Assembly: GCA_002633005.1 (NCBI GenBank)
Contig: NMRA01000590.1
Span: 204,639-261,421 of the forward strand
Source: Phoronis australis
Taxonomy: Eukaryota > Phoronida > Phoronidae
Direction of reading: 5' to 3'
DNA: 56,783 nucleotides
Positions 24,001-32,250 of this stretch are shown here, piece after piece (the first letter of the stretch is position 1; each line of letters opens with the position of its first letter). A program made the translations under genes and the position numbers. A model generated the notes under the pieces. That model ran no database searches and was not told the origin of the DNA. It worked only from the letters and a program-made list of their open reading frames with translations.

Positions 24001-27000
24001 CGTAATACTGGGTCTGCAAATTTCAACTTTTGGTAAAACAATGTTCCCCAGCTGGCGTAGTTTGGGCGGTTCTGGGCAAAGAATACATCTAGCATAGTCG
24101 GGAAAATATTGATATAGCTACTGACGTCATTGTTGTTGACGCATCTCTGGAGTTCTTTCTGGGCTCAGTTTGGAGATTCACCAAAACTGATTAGTTTTGC
24201 CAAATTTTCCATTAATCACTGTGTGGAATGCAGGTAGTTGGCGTGCATACATAACGAAGAAGACAGCAAAAGACGTAATTTTATTATTATTCCTTTTAGC
24301 AGTTGCATCAAATGACTCGTCCGAAATCAGAGGGACGCAGCTTAGATTGGTAAAATAGGACAACGAAAAATCGAAATTCGTGCAAACACAATGTGCTATC
24401 CGTCTCGGACAGGTTTTTAGGTTTTGTTTTAAATAGTGAATCATGTGGAGTATTCCGCTGTTTTCTCATGGACTTGTGAGGGCGCTGCAACATCACTAGG
24501 CGCGATATTTATGATTTTCATGCCCTGACGTAAACTTGCGGACAAAAATCTTTCACCTTGTGTGGTAACCTATGTCGTACGGACTCAGTGGCTTTATTAA
24601 AACTCGAAGTGCCTGATTCCTCAATGTGATGCTTATTCATTGTGAATGGGCATATAATCAATTTTGTTTCGACTCCTTATTTGTCTGATTGGAGCATCGT
24701 GCTGTTGTGCCACGTGCAGTGATGCTGAACATCGGACGATTGTTTCAAACGGTTACCTGGTGGGTTGATTTAGGTCAACTCAGGTACTTGGGCGTGTCTG
24801 GCGAGGATAAACCACAACTAGATTTGTCTGGCAGTATTTATTCTTTATACCTGGGTTTACGGCGAATATTTTGCAACTTGTTTCATGCGGTTACCTCTTT
24901 GGTTGATCTAGCCCAACTCAGGTCTTTGGGCGTGTCTCAGTGGCTGGGCTAACCTACATGTACCACTAGATTTGTCTGACAGCTTTTATTTGTGATAGCT
25001 GGGCTAACGATGAATATTTTGGAACTGGTTTTAAGGGGTTGCCTCTTGGGTTGATCTAGCTCAATTGTTTAACCTTTTTTGATAATCGTCTGGCAGGGGC
25101 ACCCCACCACTGAAATTGTCTGGCATCTACAGCGATGCTGAACATCGTGCAATTGGTTTCAAAACGGTTACCTGGTGGGTTGATCTATCACACCTCGAGT
25201 ATTTTGTCGTGTCTGGCGGGGCTAACCCACCACTAGATTTGTCTGGTAGTGTTCATTCGTGATTTCTGGGCTCACGCTAAATATTTTGAAACTGGTTTCA
25301 CGCAGTTAACTCTTTGATTGATCTAGCTTATTGTTTTACCTTGTTTATAACCGTCTGGCTGATACTCCCCACCCCTGACATTGGCTGGCAGTGGCCAATT
25401 TTGATACAGCGGATTACGTAGGAAGTTTCCAAGGCGGTTTGAAGTGGTTACCAGATAAGTTGATCTAGCTCAATCATTGAGTATCATTCTCTTGGCTCCC
25501 CTGACCACACCCACCATAGCGATCCTGCCAGATGGCCATTTCCAAGCATGAGGATACCCACAGAGCACTGTGGCACCAAAGAAAATTAGTTGCCTTTTCA
25601 TGCCCAAAAAAGCTCTGGGATCTCGGTCTATTAAATGCTTTCTTGAATTTTCTTTCTAATCCGTATTTCGCAAACTTCTTTTCTCGGTTGTCCACGACCC
25701 CACGCCTATGTCGGTTTCCACGGTTTAACCTTTACGACTGAAAATTTTTGGGGGGCACGTACCCCCACCCCTCCTCCCGCTTCCTACGGCCCAGAAGGTT
25801 AGAGCAGCAAAGAGAGAAAAAGCGAAAGCAACGGCGACTTAGAAATGACCGCTCAGTCCAAGGAATCCAACGAAATGTGCGGCGACCTTGAGGGCTCAGA
25901 AATTGCCAAACATATTTTTGGACGAATAGTTCTTTATAGCGTTCAACCTGAGAGTTCTGAGCCAGCAACAACACACGCCGGCAAGCTTGGAGGTCATCAG
26001 TGCCCTGTTTTAGACACGACTTCGTTATTGTTAAGTAAAATGTGAAAAAATGGGGAATCAACGAAAACGAATTCAAAATTAGCAAAACATCGGAGCAAAA
26101 TCTATCCCCTAACTATCAAATGACTTTGCGTTTTTATTTTCATCTGATAAACATATTTGTTTCGACCTAAATTCGACGAACTGGGGAATAACGTTATAAG
26201 CGCGCACGGTTACAGTTGGCGCATACAAGTTTGAATGAAGTTGTGTCGAGAATCATTCTTGTTTTTGTCGGGGGAATACAACGCATTGTAATCTGATTTT
26301 AACACAGAAAAGCAGACCATGTGATTAACCTGCATTTTAAAATGGCTGTGATCGACACCACTAACAGCACCACGACCCAAGAGACCCGCAGGAAAGTCTA
26401 AAATATTGAGGTGGGGAAATATCAAATAAAAACGACGGACAAACGTAGCGCAACAAATGGTTTTTCTAGACTCAAAGATTTCGACGAAAATCGTCATTTT
26501 ACACAAGACTATATACGGTTTAAAGTCAGGGTCAGGAAAATACTTCAATCTCACGATGTCCCCGTCGTCAAACGACTTATTAAAATGGTGGCTGCAGATT
26601 TTTGAATGCCTCGTGCACGTCCCAAACCGTGCCACTGAAGTCCACATAACGGGCTGGTACTATGTCACAGTTTCTTCGTTTTGAGCTCGCCGAATTTGTC
26701 GCAACCAAGGCTTAAGTTGCCGACGCGAAAGTTGAACTAGCCTTTTTGGTAATAGCAGCTTAGTACCGTGAATAAATGTTCTAAAGTTAGAATAATTTTT
26801 CAGCGGCATCCTTTCCTGAAAAGTAGCCGTGTACTACCCATAGCAAAACTGTAATATTTAAGCTGTTTCCTATCTATACTGTTATTCAAGAATAATTTTA
26901 CGCAAATGCACCTTTTCAGACGTACTCCTTAAAACCTCATATTTCTGAGCCATGACTTTGTAATTGGCGTATCACTTTATCAAATATTTCAAGAAATAGT

Positions 27001-30000
27001 TTATTGCACTGGAAAACTTTTTGCTTTTTACATAGTGAGATTATTCAAATTTCAACGTTTGTACAGCACATGTGATCCGATTTGGCGTGAAACAAAGTAT
27101 ATTAGCAATTATTGTCTCAAGGAAGACAAGTAAGTGGTCCTGTACATGTACATATATATTAATAAAGACAACGAGAATTTTGAACTTCAACATGTTTCGA
27201 TGACTCAAACATCGTCACCAGGACAAATAATCAAGGTCATCTACAATCTTGACCTACAAGTCGGATCTCAAGATCTCAAAATAAGTCAGGATCTTCAGAT
27301 CCTGAGATAAATAAGTCTGGATATCCAGATCCTGAGATTCCGAAGTAATTAATCAGAATCTCAAGATACTGAGATAAAATAGGTCAGCATCTCAATATCT
27401 TGAGATCCTGAGATAATCATGCCGGACTTTCGATATCCTGAGCTAATTTTGTATGGATCTCGAGATCCTGAAATTGTTAAAAAATCGCCTGATGTCATCC
27501 TTGGGTCACCGCAACATTACGCCTTGATTTAAACATTTCAATTGAGTTGTGAAAGATTTTGCAGAGGCTACCGCTTTACAAACTTGATAATCCCGGTCAA
27601 ATGTTCACTAGTTGCTTATTTCCCCAAACCTACACCATGACCACCAAGTTTTCAAATAATGAGCTTGACCAACACTACCAAGCGTCTGCAAAGTAGTTTG
27701 GTTGTGTTTGGCAGTTTCAAGACTTAATCAAACTCTAGTTTGCCAGTACCGGCGGAGCTCGAAACGGTGCATAATTTATTCAATGTAACGGAATGGTCCA
27801 TCAGAAGTACGAGGGTCAATGGAAGTTTTGATGATGTTTGGTACGCCTGATTGAAAAGTCAAATTCAGTTCACCTTTCAAGATCATCGCAGCTTATTTCC
27901 AAGACGTCTCTGATATTCATTTACAGGGCATTCAAAAATATCATTAATATTTGTGGGGAGTACTAAAGCGAGGCTAAGCACGGCGGCGTTATAACAGAAT
28001 TCGACGAGTACTGCTTAAAATCATCCAGGATTTCCAACAAATTACCCACAATACTTTCACATGCAACTTGTGCATTCGCAGACTATAAAGAATAAGAGCT
28101 ATGATTTTTGTGACGTTCAACTTCCTGTTTCGTAAAGTAGTGATATTCGACTGTATGCAATTCTACAAAAATGCAAAATTATTGATTTTTTAGGCTGACA
28201 TTTGGTTAAACGTTGGAAAACCCCGGACTTCTGCTTGAATAACTTTGATTCTTTATTTTACATACTTTTCTAAACAGACCCTATGCATCGCTGATCTAGA
28301 CATCTCAATTGCCCAGCGACTTGTTTCGCTAACTTTTTAGCTGAAAACGTGTAACACGTCAGTGCAAGAAACTTTATATCAGTGAGTTACAGTCGTGCAT
28401 TCCTTTAACTGAGAGCACCATATCCACCTGAAACAATCCATTTTAGAATTAGGAACTGTTGAAGTTTGTTCATTTTAGCATTGCAGACGAGCAGTGGCGA
28501 CACTCATACATGTACATGTATTCATTGAACGATATTGTAAGCTAACGCCACCTGTCGTAGGTCTGCTACAACGCGCTTGATTCGTTTGATCATTTAATTG
28601 ATGTTGCTTCTCACGCTTAAATTGTTTCTGGCCACATTTCTTGTTTAATTTTTAATTGTTTGTTTATTATTATCCACCACATTCTGCTAGTACCGATCGT
28701 CTACCATTCACGTTGTCAGGGTATACCTCTCCTTGAAGCGACACCATCGTCGAGAATTAGTTTGAGACCAGCTACCCAAGAGGGATTCGATCTCATGACC
28801 CCAGCGGTTACAGAATAAATAACATTGTAGTGGTACCAACATGTATTAAGCACGCTCTATAGGATATGAAAACTGACAAATGCCTCAAGGTCTATTCTTT
28901 GTTGCGTCGGAAGCAAATAGACGACACAGTCTTCAATCCAATTTAATGCTACATTGTTTTGTAACTCGGTATGCTCTTTAGCAATACTGAGGTAGTTTTG
29001 AAACTAGTGTGATGTTCATAGTCACAGAGGCAGCTAGGCAGGTCTCAAAATATTGAGAAAAGGAATTCTGCACTATCGCGATCGTAGATTCTGATATACA
29101 TGTATGAGGAACAATGTTTCCGACTGAGGTGAAGCTTGATATACTATATATTTCTTAGTTTTCATGACAGATAGCAATAACTAGTATTGATGGCAACCTG
29201 TTTGTCAGTTCTTTTTTACTACCACCACACTTCAAAAAGCATTACAATAACTCGAAACGCAGATTCGTATACTTACCAGTTTCTTGGGCTGCAACAACCT
29301 GAAGTAAAAATATTTTTCTCTTAAAGTGGCCTTTCGCCCTTTTCAGCAGACTAAAAACAAAATCGAATTATGCCTTTCACTTAAGTCATATTCTCAAATA
29401 CTTTATTTAAGGTTTGAGCAATCTCGATGACTCCAGAAGCTTTTCTGAAGACACTCATGGCTTTGATGTTGGTGCCAATAACATAAACAGAATCCCATTA
29501 CGATGATGGCAAAATCAATTTTCGTGCAAAATACAATTGAACAATTAGGGAATCAATTCAATTTTCGATGTTTCAATCTTGTGTTTTTCTATGTCTCCGA
29601 AAAATCAAAAATTGATAATTAGAAAATGAGTCAATTATTGACTTTTCGTTTTTGTGGAGAAAATAGAAATTGAAACACCACTATCGTTTTCTCTTCATCA
29701 AATTGCACTGTGTGGTGTTGAGGACGTTATAAAATACGACTGATTTTTAGACGTAAATTTACGATCTGTGATAGCAATTAGATGGAAGCATCTGGTCGAT
29801 TAGTTCTCCACAAGATGCGCAATAGTGTCAAAAGGTCGATCCAACATTGTCATCATTTCTGGTCATGAATGTCAGAGCTCCCAATTGACACCAGAATACA
29901 ATTTTCAAAGTGGTGGAGAAGGGTGGTTAAAGAGAACATAAAATAATCGTTTTTTATTGACTTGTCCCGTTAACCAGCATTTGTTTGACAGTTACTTTAC

Positions 30001-30737
30001 AGTCTGTAAAGTGGAAATGATTTTGATTTTCCGAAGATTTTGCTTCGCTAATTATTATAAAAATCGATTTTGGTTCAATTTTAGATCTCTAGATGTACAT
30101 GTAAGTTGATATCCGAGTCCGACCCAATTTATATTTTTCAACATTCAATGTTTTGGGAAAAGCAAAACATGGCTCCATTTTCTAATTTTCAATTCCAAGG
30201 GAAACAAAAATCGATTAAGGCTTTTCACACAGAGACCGTATAAAATACATTTTACGATACGCGCAGAAAGGTATCTGTGTAAGAATCCTTTGCCCTTCAT
30301 ATTTTCTTCTGACAATCGGCAGATCCAGAACGTAAGTTCACCCGAGAAATTTAAGGTTGTGAGTAATTTTAAAACTGTAGAAATTTGCTTAGCTTGGAAC
30401 TTCGTTTCTCTAAAATGGATTCAAATGAAAGAAAGAGAGTGTCAATTTTGTAAAGTCCAGACCTCCAAAATGATTTGCAACTTGTTCAGTTTGTATTGGA
30501 TCCTTTAGGAAATTTGGAGATTGATAACTTTTATCAAAAATATGTTTTATAATTTTATAGACATTTAGCTAAATCAGCAGAGCTGATAAGTTTACCCATT
30601 TCCTTTAGTGTCGCATGGAATCTGTTTAAAGGAGCTGGGAATTTGCTGCCTCATAATTAAAAGACGTAAAGCATACAAAAAGAATGCACACGTACCTGTA
30701 AAACCACAGCAAACAATGCTAACATCTCCGACTTCAT
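2855..30737 (-). CDS. ZP-domain single-pass membrane protein (split gene, 8 candidate exons)
   Basis: Gene-level entry for the minus-strand gene; the exons follow separately. Seen: a signal peptide, two exons with the ZP-N pattern (Cys, Cys, then NCG, then CSY), ZP-C exons with a VGD strand, an I-E-T-G-C turn and an E-L-A-I-C strand, then a membrane helix and a short tail ending NPVYT. The exons total about 303 residues, with seven extracellular cysteines at about 26, 56, 74, 111, 186, 238 and 254. Known of the family: ZP modules polymerise extracellular proteins in egg coats, apical matrices and receptors such as uromodulin or endoglin relatives. Inferred: a small ZP protein that is little more than the ZP module on a membrane anchor. 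I see no RxxR furin-type site before the helix, so it may stay membrane-bound. Its role is unknown. The genomic order of two exons is anomalous (see findings). Confidence 0.8.
3440..3990. repeat. Diverged tandem duplication, ~285-bp period
   Basis: The first unit (about 3,440-3,740) and second unit (about 3,740-3,990) share the order 'ggcgcaaggcgg', 'gccgt-x-ttcacatcag', 'ttgt-atgcac', 'ttccgccttg' and 'caagtt'. Divergence is high, so the duplication is old. No coding signal. Confidence 0.35.
11928..12150. repeat. TGG/GGTGAT trinucleotide repeat containing an assembly gap
   Basis: (TGG)n runs into 71 Ns (11,965-12,035) and imperfect GTGGTGATGG units continue on the far side to about 12,150. 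The gap almost certainly arose from the repeat itself. Histidine- or proline-rich frames across it are artefacts. Confidence 0.8.
12764..12900. repeat. GC-rich hairpin, transposon-end-like
   Basis: The sequence ccgggggggtctcgggg continues into ggggcgagcccccc, which forms a strong G/C stem; a pyrimidine run follows further on. Similar G-run/C-run blocks occur at 17,880, 23,440, 25,750 and 52,740, typical of the ends of small DNA transposons. No second end was located. Confidence 0.3.
13342..13511 (-). CDS. ZP gene exon: ZP-C core
   Basis: A 170-nt exon with a pyrimidine-rich acceptor (cttctcattattaag) and donor CTGCAG|gtgaca. It enters with two bases supplied by the VIETG exon, so its first residues read GCTTGGETSL. 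It carries KMVMFAPPLSETLTVEVELAICL, here in two parts: the 'F-A/F' strand (MVMFAPPL) and the C-terminal strand with cysteine (TVEVELAICL). This is the normal second half of ZP-C. It ends in phase 1, matching the transmembrane exon about 10 kb away. Confidence 0.8.
13620..13701 (-). CDS. ZP gene exon: ZP-C first strand (GYSVGDLTP), out of order
   Basis: An 82-nt exon reading ATRTGYSVGDLTP, then TVSVVLFASMGNYD plus one base, with a strong donor GATA|gtaagt. The Y-x-V-G-D-L run followed by alternating hydrophobic residues is the first strand of ZP-C. Phase 0 in matches the end of the ZP-N exon. Phase 1 out matches the exon at 14,054, giving GNYD-T-PGTYAG. It cannot be joined to the next exon downstream (13,511), which needs two bases. 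The acceptor is a tandem CAGTAG; use of its first AG would insert an in-frame stop. It could be a duplicated relic exon, an exon misplaced in the assembly, or a true exon whose partner is unseen. Confidence 0.6.
13967..14054 (-). CDS. ZP gene exon: ZP-C middle (WYKSG ... VIETG)
   Basis: An 88-nt exon between an acceptor (attcgatcttgtag) and a donor ACAGG|gtaaga. In its open frame it reads PGTYAGLAKIVNAW, then YKSGTTNSIQVIETG. It needs one base from the previous exon and ends with two bases. Joined to the exon at 13,511 it gives VIETGC, matching the ZP-C 'y-x-LI-x-x-GC' motif, with AW replacing the usual CWA. The odd point is position: the exon that should precede it by fold and phase (13,701-13,620) lies downstream of it in the gene. 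Alternative frames here give PQGPMLDLQ with a donor at AGTCAG|gtacaa, or hit a stop. Confidence 0.65.
14196..14763. mobile_element. MITE with mirrored subterminal arrays
   Basis: The ends match as inverted repeats: left TATGAAGCGtcaAAGGGTT, right (reversed) TATGAAGCGcatAAGGGTT, with a possible TA target duplication. Inside each end lies an array of roughly 22-bp units like GCTTAATyTACGyGTACTTTT, head-in on the left and inverted on the right. The centre holds about 2.5 copies of a 79-bp unit (gagcaacggcgccgctttta ...). There is no open frame, so it is non-autonomous. The TA duplication and size suggest Tc1/mariner-type mobilisation, which is inferred. Confidence 0.7.
16130..16390 (-). pseudogene. 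LINE 3' tail fragment
   Basis: Minus-strand translation gives SVFRRQLAKLHGSNHMLRIE and TGIFEGRSKRIIC, then, after a frameshift, FHFLLECPM. This matches the conserved tail of many non-LTR retrotransposon reverse transcriptases: 'R-x-L-x-x-L-x-x-S-x-H-x-L-x-I-E-T-G', then C-x-x-C, then 'HFLLxCP'. Stops and frameshifts show that it is dead. Family not assigned. Confidence 0.6.
16900..17052 (-). CDS. ZP gene exon: ZP-N second half
   Basis: The acceptor aacttcag opens 51 codons in phase 0. They contain DAEITIYATVLADG, the strand and turn that follow the CG motif in ZP-N, and HTYTCSYD, the fourth ZP-N cysteine in its usual C-x-Y setting. The end is uncertain. AAC|gttaat gives phase 0, while AC|gttagt eleven bases further on (end 16,889) gives phase 2. 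I chose the phase-0 donor because it fits the VGD exon (phase 0). With the phase-2 donor, neither ZP-C exon at 14,054 or 13,701 can be entered in its ZP-like frame. The join also creates an N-A-T glycosylation sequon. Confidence 0.75.
17053..19649 (-). other. ZP gene intron between the two ZP-N exons
   Basis: A phase-0 intron of about 2.6 kb. It contains a C-rich block near 17,880-17,930 and a Tc1 relic (18,781-18,900). No other exon is recognised, and the ZP-N module reads straight across the join. Confidence 0.55.
18781..18900 (-). pseudogene. Tc1-like transposase C-terminal relic
   Basis: Minus strand reads NGPHAA-stop-NPIEHLRDQLGQVV, then RARVTNTTTL. This is the Tc1 family C-terminal block (S-P-D-L-N-P-I-E-H-x-W-D-x-L-G), which carries the last catalytic acidic residue. 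Here the aspartate region is degraded and a stop interrupts it. Upstream sequence shows only weak further resemblance. Confidence 0.65.
19650..19816 (-). CDS. ZP gene exon: ZP-N first half
   Basis: A 167-nt exon between a pyrimidine-rich acceptor (gtttctttttaaag) and a donor ACG|gtgagt. It enters in phase 1 and ends in phase 0, coding 56 residues that start GTYMCRKDG and end ANCGVT. Three cysteines match ZP-N: the opening Cys, DGNC in the middle, and the Cys of the ANCG motif that corresponds to the family's 'CGT' hallmark. TLSFTY just before it is the expected beta strand. The next exon continues the module without a gap in phase. Confidence 0.85.
20795..21390 (+). repeat. Dispersed repeat module X, copy 1
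   Basis: Homologous to 50,560-51,009 and 51,995-52,620. All copies share a block coding, if translated, for DSNIGPS then RPL-LSIKT, then ASFKG-DPKYEN-YIF. They also share the 'tttttcgaaatat' and 'cctggccagggtattcaaaa' regions further on. The translated similarity is punctuated by stops in every copy, so it may reflect DNA-level conservation or a once-coding element. No named transposon family recognised. Confidence 0.6.
21390..21975 (+). repeat. Dispersed repeat module Z, copy 1 (short minisatellite)
   Basis: Homologous in opposite orientation to 53,140-53,930. Shared landmarks are gcgtgttact-aagttgctt, then 'aaatgggaac-g-cccacta', then TTCGAAGGTTCACTA units (about three here against about twelve in the other copy), and finally a block 'ccctgcca...ttcacg...gag-cccattta' ending near 'ggtcg'. 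The element carries a variable minisatellite inside. Confidence 0.6.
22020..22430. mobile_element. Palindromic element, module W
   Basis: Left arm (22,020-22,160) and right arm (about 22,250-22,410) are inverted copies. Both read CTCGAAAtgGAaTTCGAAAT, then ACTCAAGATAAGTG, then GCTCGA. A left-arm copy is also found at 54,830-54,995. A foldback or MITE-like structure with no open frame. Confidence 0.55.
22430..22550 (-). repeat. Inverted fragment of module Z minisatellite
   Basis: Degenerate units 'aagtagtgaattt', 'cggagtaatgg', 'cggagtactgg' and 'cggagtgttgaaccttcg' are inverted relative to the array at 21,450-21,520. Together with it they bracket the W palindrome. Confidence 0.45.
23170..23473 (-). 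mobile_element. CAGGCCCGTAGC-ended DNA transposon fragment, copy 1
   Basis: Minus strand begins CAGGCCCGTAGCGG and matches 48,302-48,600. Shared blocks are 'ggttcgatcg-accc', 'gatccagccccagc', 'caacaaaattgttgca', 'actactaactac-a-gataact-agtta' and 'ttcgcccgag'. Ends of this type followed by G/C runs are common on small DNA transposons in marine invertebrates, from general knowledge. No transposase remains. Confidence 0.6.
24715..25490 (+). repeat. ~137-bp satellite, about 5.5 units
   Basis: Units recur at about 24,727, 24,862, 25,010, 25,136, 25,275 and 25,410. The core is 'gaatattttg-aactggtttca-gcggttacct-tgggttgatctag', followed by 'cgtgtctggc' and 'ccaccactagatttgtctgg'. Units are 70-85% alike by eye, with A-B alternation: units 1 and 4 resemble each other most. 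No coding signal. Confidence 0.7.
25590..25800 (+). repeat. Dispersed repeat module Y, copy 1
   Basis: Matches 52,600-52,780: 'tcttgaattt-ctttctaatccgtatttcgca', 'ttcttttct', 'acgcctatgt-ggtt-ccacggttta' and 'gaaattttttggggg'. Both copies end in a G/C-rich 'cccccacccc-cccgcttccta-ggccc' block that looks like a transposon terminus. Confidence 0.55.
26530..26650 (-). pseudogene. THAP-like zinc finger fragment
   Basis: Minus strand reads MWTSVARFGTCTRHSKICSH, then HFNKSFDDGD. W...S-x-I-C-S-x-H-F matches the second half of the THAP DNA-binding domain, where Cys and His bind zinc. The first half (C-x-x-x-C) is not seen, and a stop lies four codons upstream of the Met. THAP domains occur in host regulators and in P-element-type transposases; in this repeat-rich intron the latter is likelier. 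Confidence 0.4.
27255..27478. repeat. Palindromic minisatellite, about seven units of 26-38 bp
   Basis: Each unit centres on a GATC palindrome, for example GGATCTCGAGATCCTGA, GGATCTTCAGATCCTGAGAT or GGATATCCAGATCCTGAGAT, with spacers like 'aaataagtc'. Each unit can fold on itself or pair with any neighbour. Confidence 0.7.
29277..29298 (-). CDS. ZP gene 22-nt microexon: signal-peptide cleavage region
   Basis: Flanked on the minus strand by an acceptor (tttttacttcag) and a donor (CTG|gtaagt). It encodes VVAAQET plus the first base of a glycine codon. Joined to the previous exon it reads LALFAVVLQVVAA|QETG, a good signal-peptidase site after Ala-Ala, with the mature protein starting at Gln. 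It begins in phase 0 and ends in phase 1, exactly what the next exon needs. An exon this short is easily missed by gene finders. Confidence rests on the matching phases at both ends and on the completed signal peptide. Confidence 0.7.
29299..30695 (-). other. First coding intron of the ZP gene
   Basis: Phase-0 intron of about 1.4 kb, very AT-rich. It has recurrent 'caattttc' and 'aaaatcgatt' motifs (29,500-29,680; 30,050-30,220) but no exon or named repeat recognised. Confidence 0.5.
30696..30737 (-). CDS. ZP gene exon: start codon and most of the signal peptide
   Basis: The minus strand reads an acceptor (gttttccag) directly followed by ATG, then 14 codons giving MKSEMLALFAVVLQ, then a strong donor CAG|gtacgt. 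The hydrophobic run LALFAVV with a basic residue at position 2 is the front of a secretory signal peptide. The exon ends in phase 0 and joins the 22-nt microexon at 29,298, which supplies the rest of the signal and the cleavage site. The acceptor touching the ATG means that the 5' untranslated region lies in at least one further upstream exon, probably in the N gap. Confidence 0.7.
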
Positions 30738-30780
30738 CTGGAAAACATAATACAAAAGCTAGTTAAGTCCTTCAAAGCTA

Positions 30781-31167
30781 NNNNNNNNNNNNNNNNNNNN
30801 NNNNNNNNNNNNNNNNNNNNNNNNNNNNNNNNNNNNNNNNNNNNNNNNNNNNNNNNNNNNNNNNNNNNNNNNNNNNNNNNNNNNNNNNNNNNNNNNNNNN
30901 NNNNNNNNNNNNNNNNNNNNNNNNNNNNNNNNNNNNNNNNNNNNNNNNNNNNNNNNNNNNNNNNNNNNNNNNNNNNNNNNNNNNNNNNNNNNNNNNNNNN
31001 NNNNNNNNNNNNNNNNNNNNNNNNNNNNNNNNNNNNNNNNNNNNNNNNNNNNNNNNNNNNNNNNNNNNNNNNNNNNNNNNNNNNNNNNNNNNNNNNNNNN
31101 NNNNNNNNNNNNNNNNNNNNNNNNNNNNNNNNNNNNNNNNNNNNNNNNNNNNNNNNNNNNNNNNNNN
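30781..31167. other. Assembly gap (387 N)
   Basis: Run of N between the signal-peptide exon and the candidate TATA box. It probably hides the 5' untranslated exon and the first donor site of the ZP gene. Confidence 0.95.
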
Positions 31168-31210
31168 GCCGGGTCTCATCCCCAAAGCAGACGGCGATTG
31201 TCACCCGACA

Positions 31211-31221
31211 TCCCACTTATA
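31211..31221 (-). promoter_or_regulatory. TATA box of the ZP gene (candidate)
   Basis: On the minus strand the sequence GGGTATAAGTGGGATG lies about 480 bases upstream of the coding start and about 50 bases before the large N gap. A start site 25-30 bases downstream would fall near 31,190, so the untranslated first exon would run into the gap. The coding start sits immediately after a splice acceptor, which requires such an upstream exon. The box and its position are seen; the assignment is inferred. Confidence 0.4.
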
Positions 31222-32250
31222 CCCAGGGAAGTGGTGAAATGGCGAGGAATTGGCTTGGGTTTGAGGGATCATTAAAATCGAAAGAAATCGGCCGTTAGAA
31301 AAGCCATCTGTGGCTACAAATAATAAATAAGGGAAGTATCGTTTGTCCAGGACAATTAACGACGAACGGGAAGGAGTCTACTAGTTATAAACTTGTCTAA
31401 TTAGGAAAACTTACGAGTGAATGTACTGTTGCTTGAGGCTGGGCCAACAGGAAGCTGGAGAGAAAGAACAAACAGCGCAACCGTCGGACTTGGTAGGAAC
31501 TAACCAGCAGTTGGATATGAAGCATGAAGGGCTCCATAATGGTATTTGCCCAAATCATAGGATTTATGTCAGAGTGCCATCAATCTCATTAACTTTGATG
31601 ATGTCTGCCATATTGGAAGACTGCGATTTTTTTATTTTTTCACATATTTCTTGCTGTAAAGTTTAGTGACACAAACCTTTACCACCGTTCTCTATGATTC
31701 AAGAGTTATTACTAGCGTTTAATCCGTTCTCTATGATTCAAGAGTTATTACTAGCGTTTAATCACGCCGGTACATGACTTATGCTCACAACTCACGTTGG
31801 AGGACAGTGACAAAATGGCGACTTTGCTGTATTAAGCGACATGTTCAAAGGGACCTTTGTCATCGGTAAAAGTTTACCTATGATACATTTGATGCATATT
31901 TATCCAACTCCAAAAAATGAAGTTGCTTTCAATTTTTGGCGTATAGACTGATATTTGAAAATCTCCTAGTTTTTACATAAACTGTTTTTTCTACTTCAGG
32001 CTACATCGAAGTCAGAAAATGTGACACATTTTATTTGATTCACAATAACACGCTAGACTGAGTCGTCATGGTAACAGTTTACATGTCATCTTTCATATTT
32101 AACCGCGTTTGTATTGCTGACATGTTCTTAGGTACATTCAACGTTTCTTATTGACGTGAAAAGTATTGTTGGGATCGCATTAACCTTACTGTAATGAGAT
32201 CACTTCAGATTTAAGTTCCTAAATGTAACACTCAATTATTTGAAAACTGC
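31222..32250. other. Intergenic, with a perfect 39-bp tandem duplication
   Basis: A 39-bp unit beginning ccgttctctatgattcaaga is repeated exactly at 31,685-31,723 and 31,724-31,762. The perfect match means that it is recent, or that it is an assembly slip. Nothing else is recognised in the stretch. Confidence 0.6.

Larger units (their letters stand above)
19817..29276 (-). other. ~9.5-kb ZP gene intron rich in repeats
   Basis: Phase-1 intron between the microexon and the first ZP-N exon. It holds modules X, Z and W (20.8-22.55 kb), a CAGGCCCGTAGC element (23.2 kb), a satellite (24.7 kb), module Y (25.6 kb), a THAP-like fragment (26.5 kb) and a palindromic minisatellite (27.3 kb). From 27.5 to 29.27 kb I see only AT-rich sequence and a faint tRNA B-box-like site near 28,780. 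Confidence 0.5.

Noticed and set aside
28730-28830. tRNA or SINE from a B-box-like gagatcgaatccctc
   Set aside because: No convincing A box at the right distance.
30734-31216. 160-codon minus frame
   Set aside because: Mostly N; an artefact of the gap.
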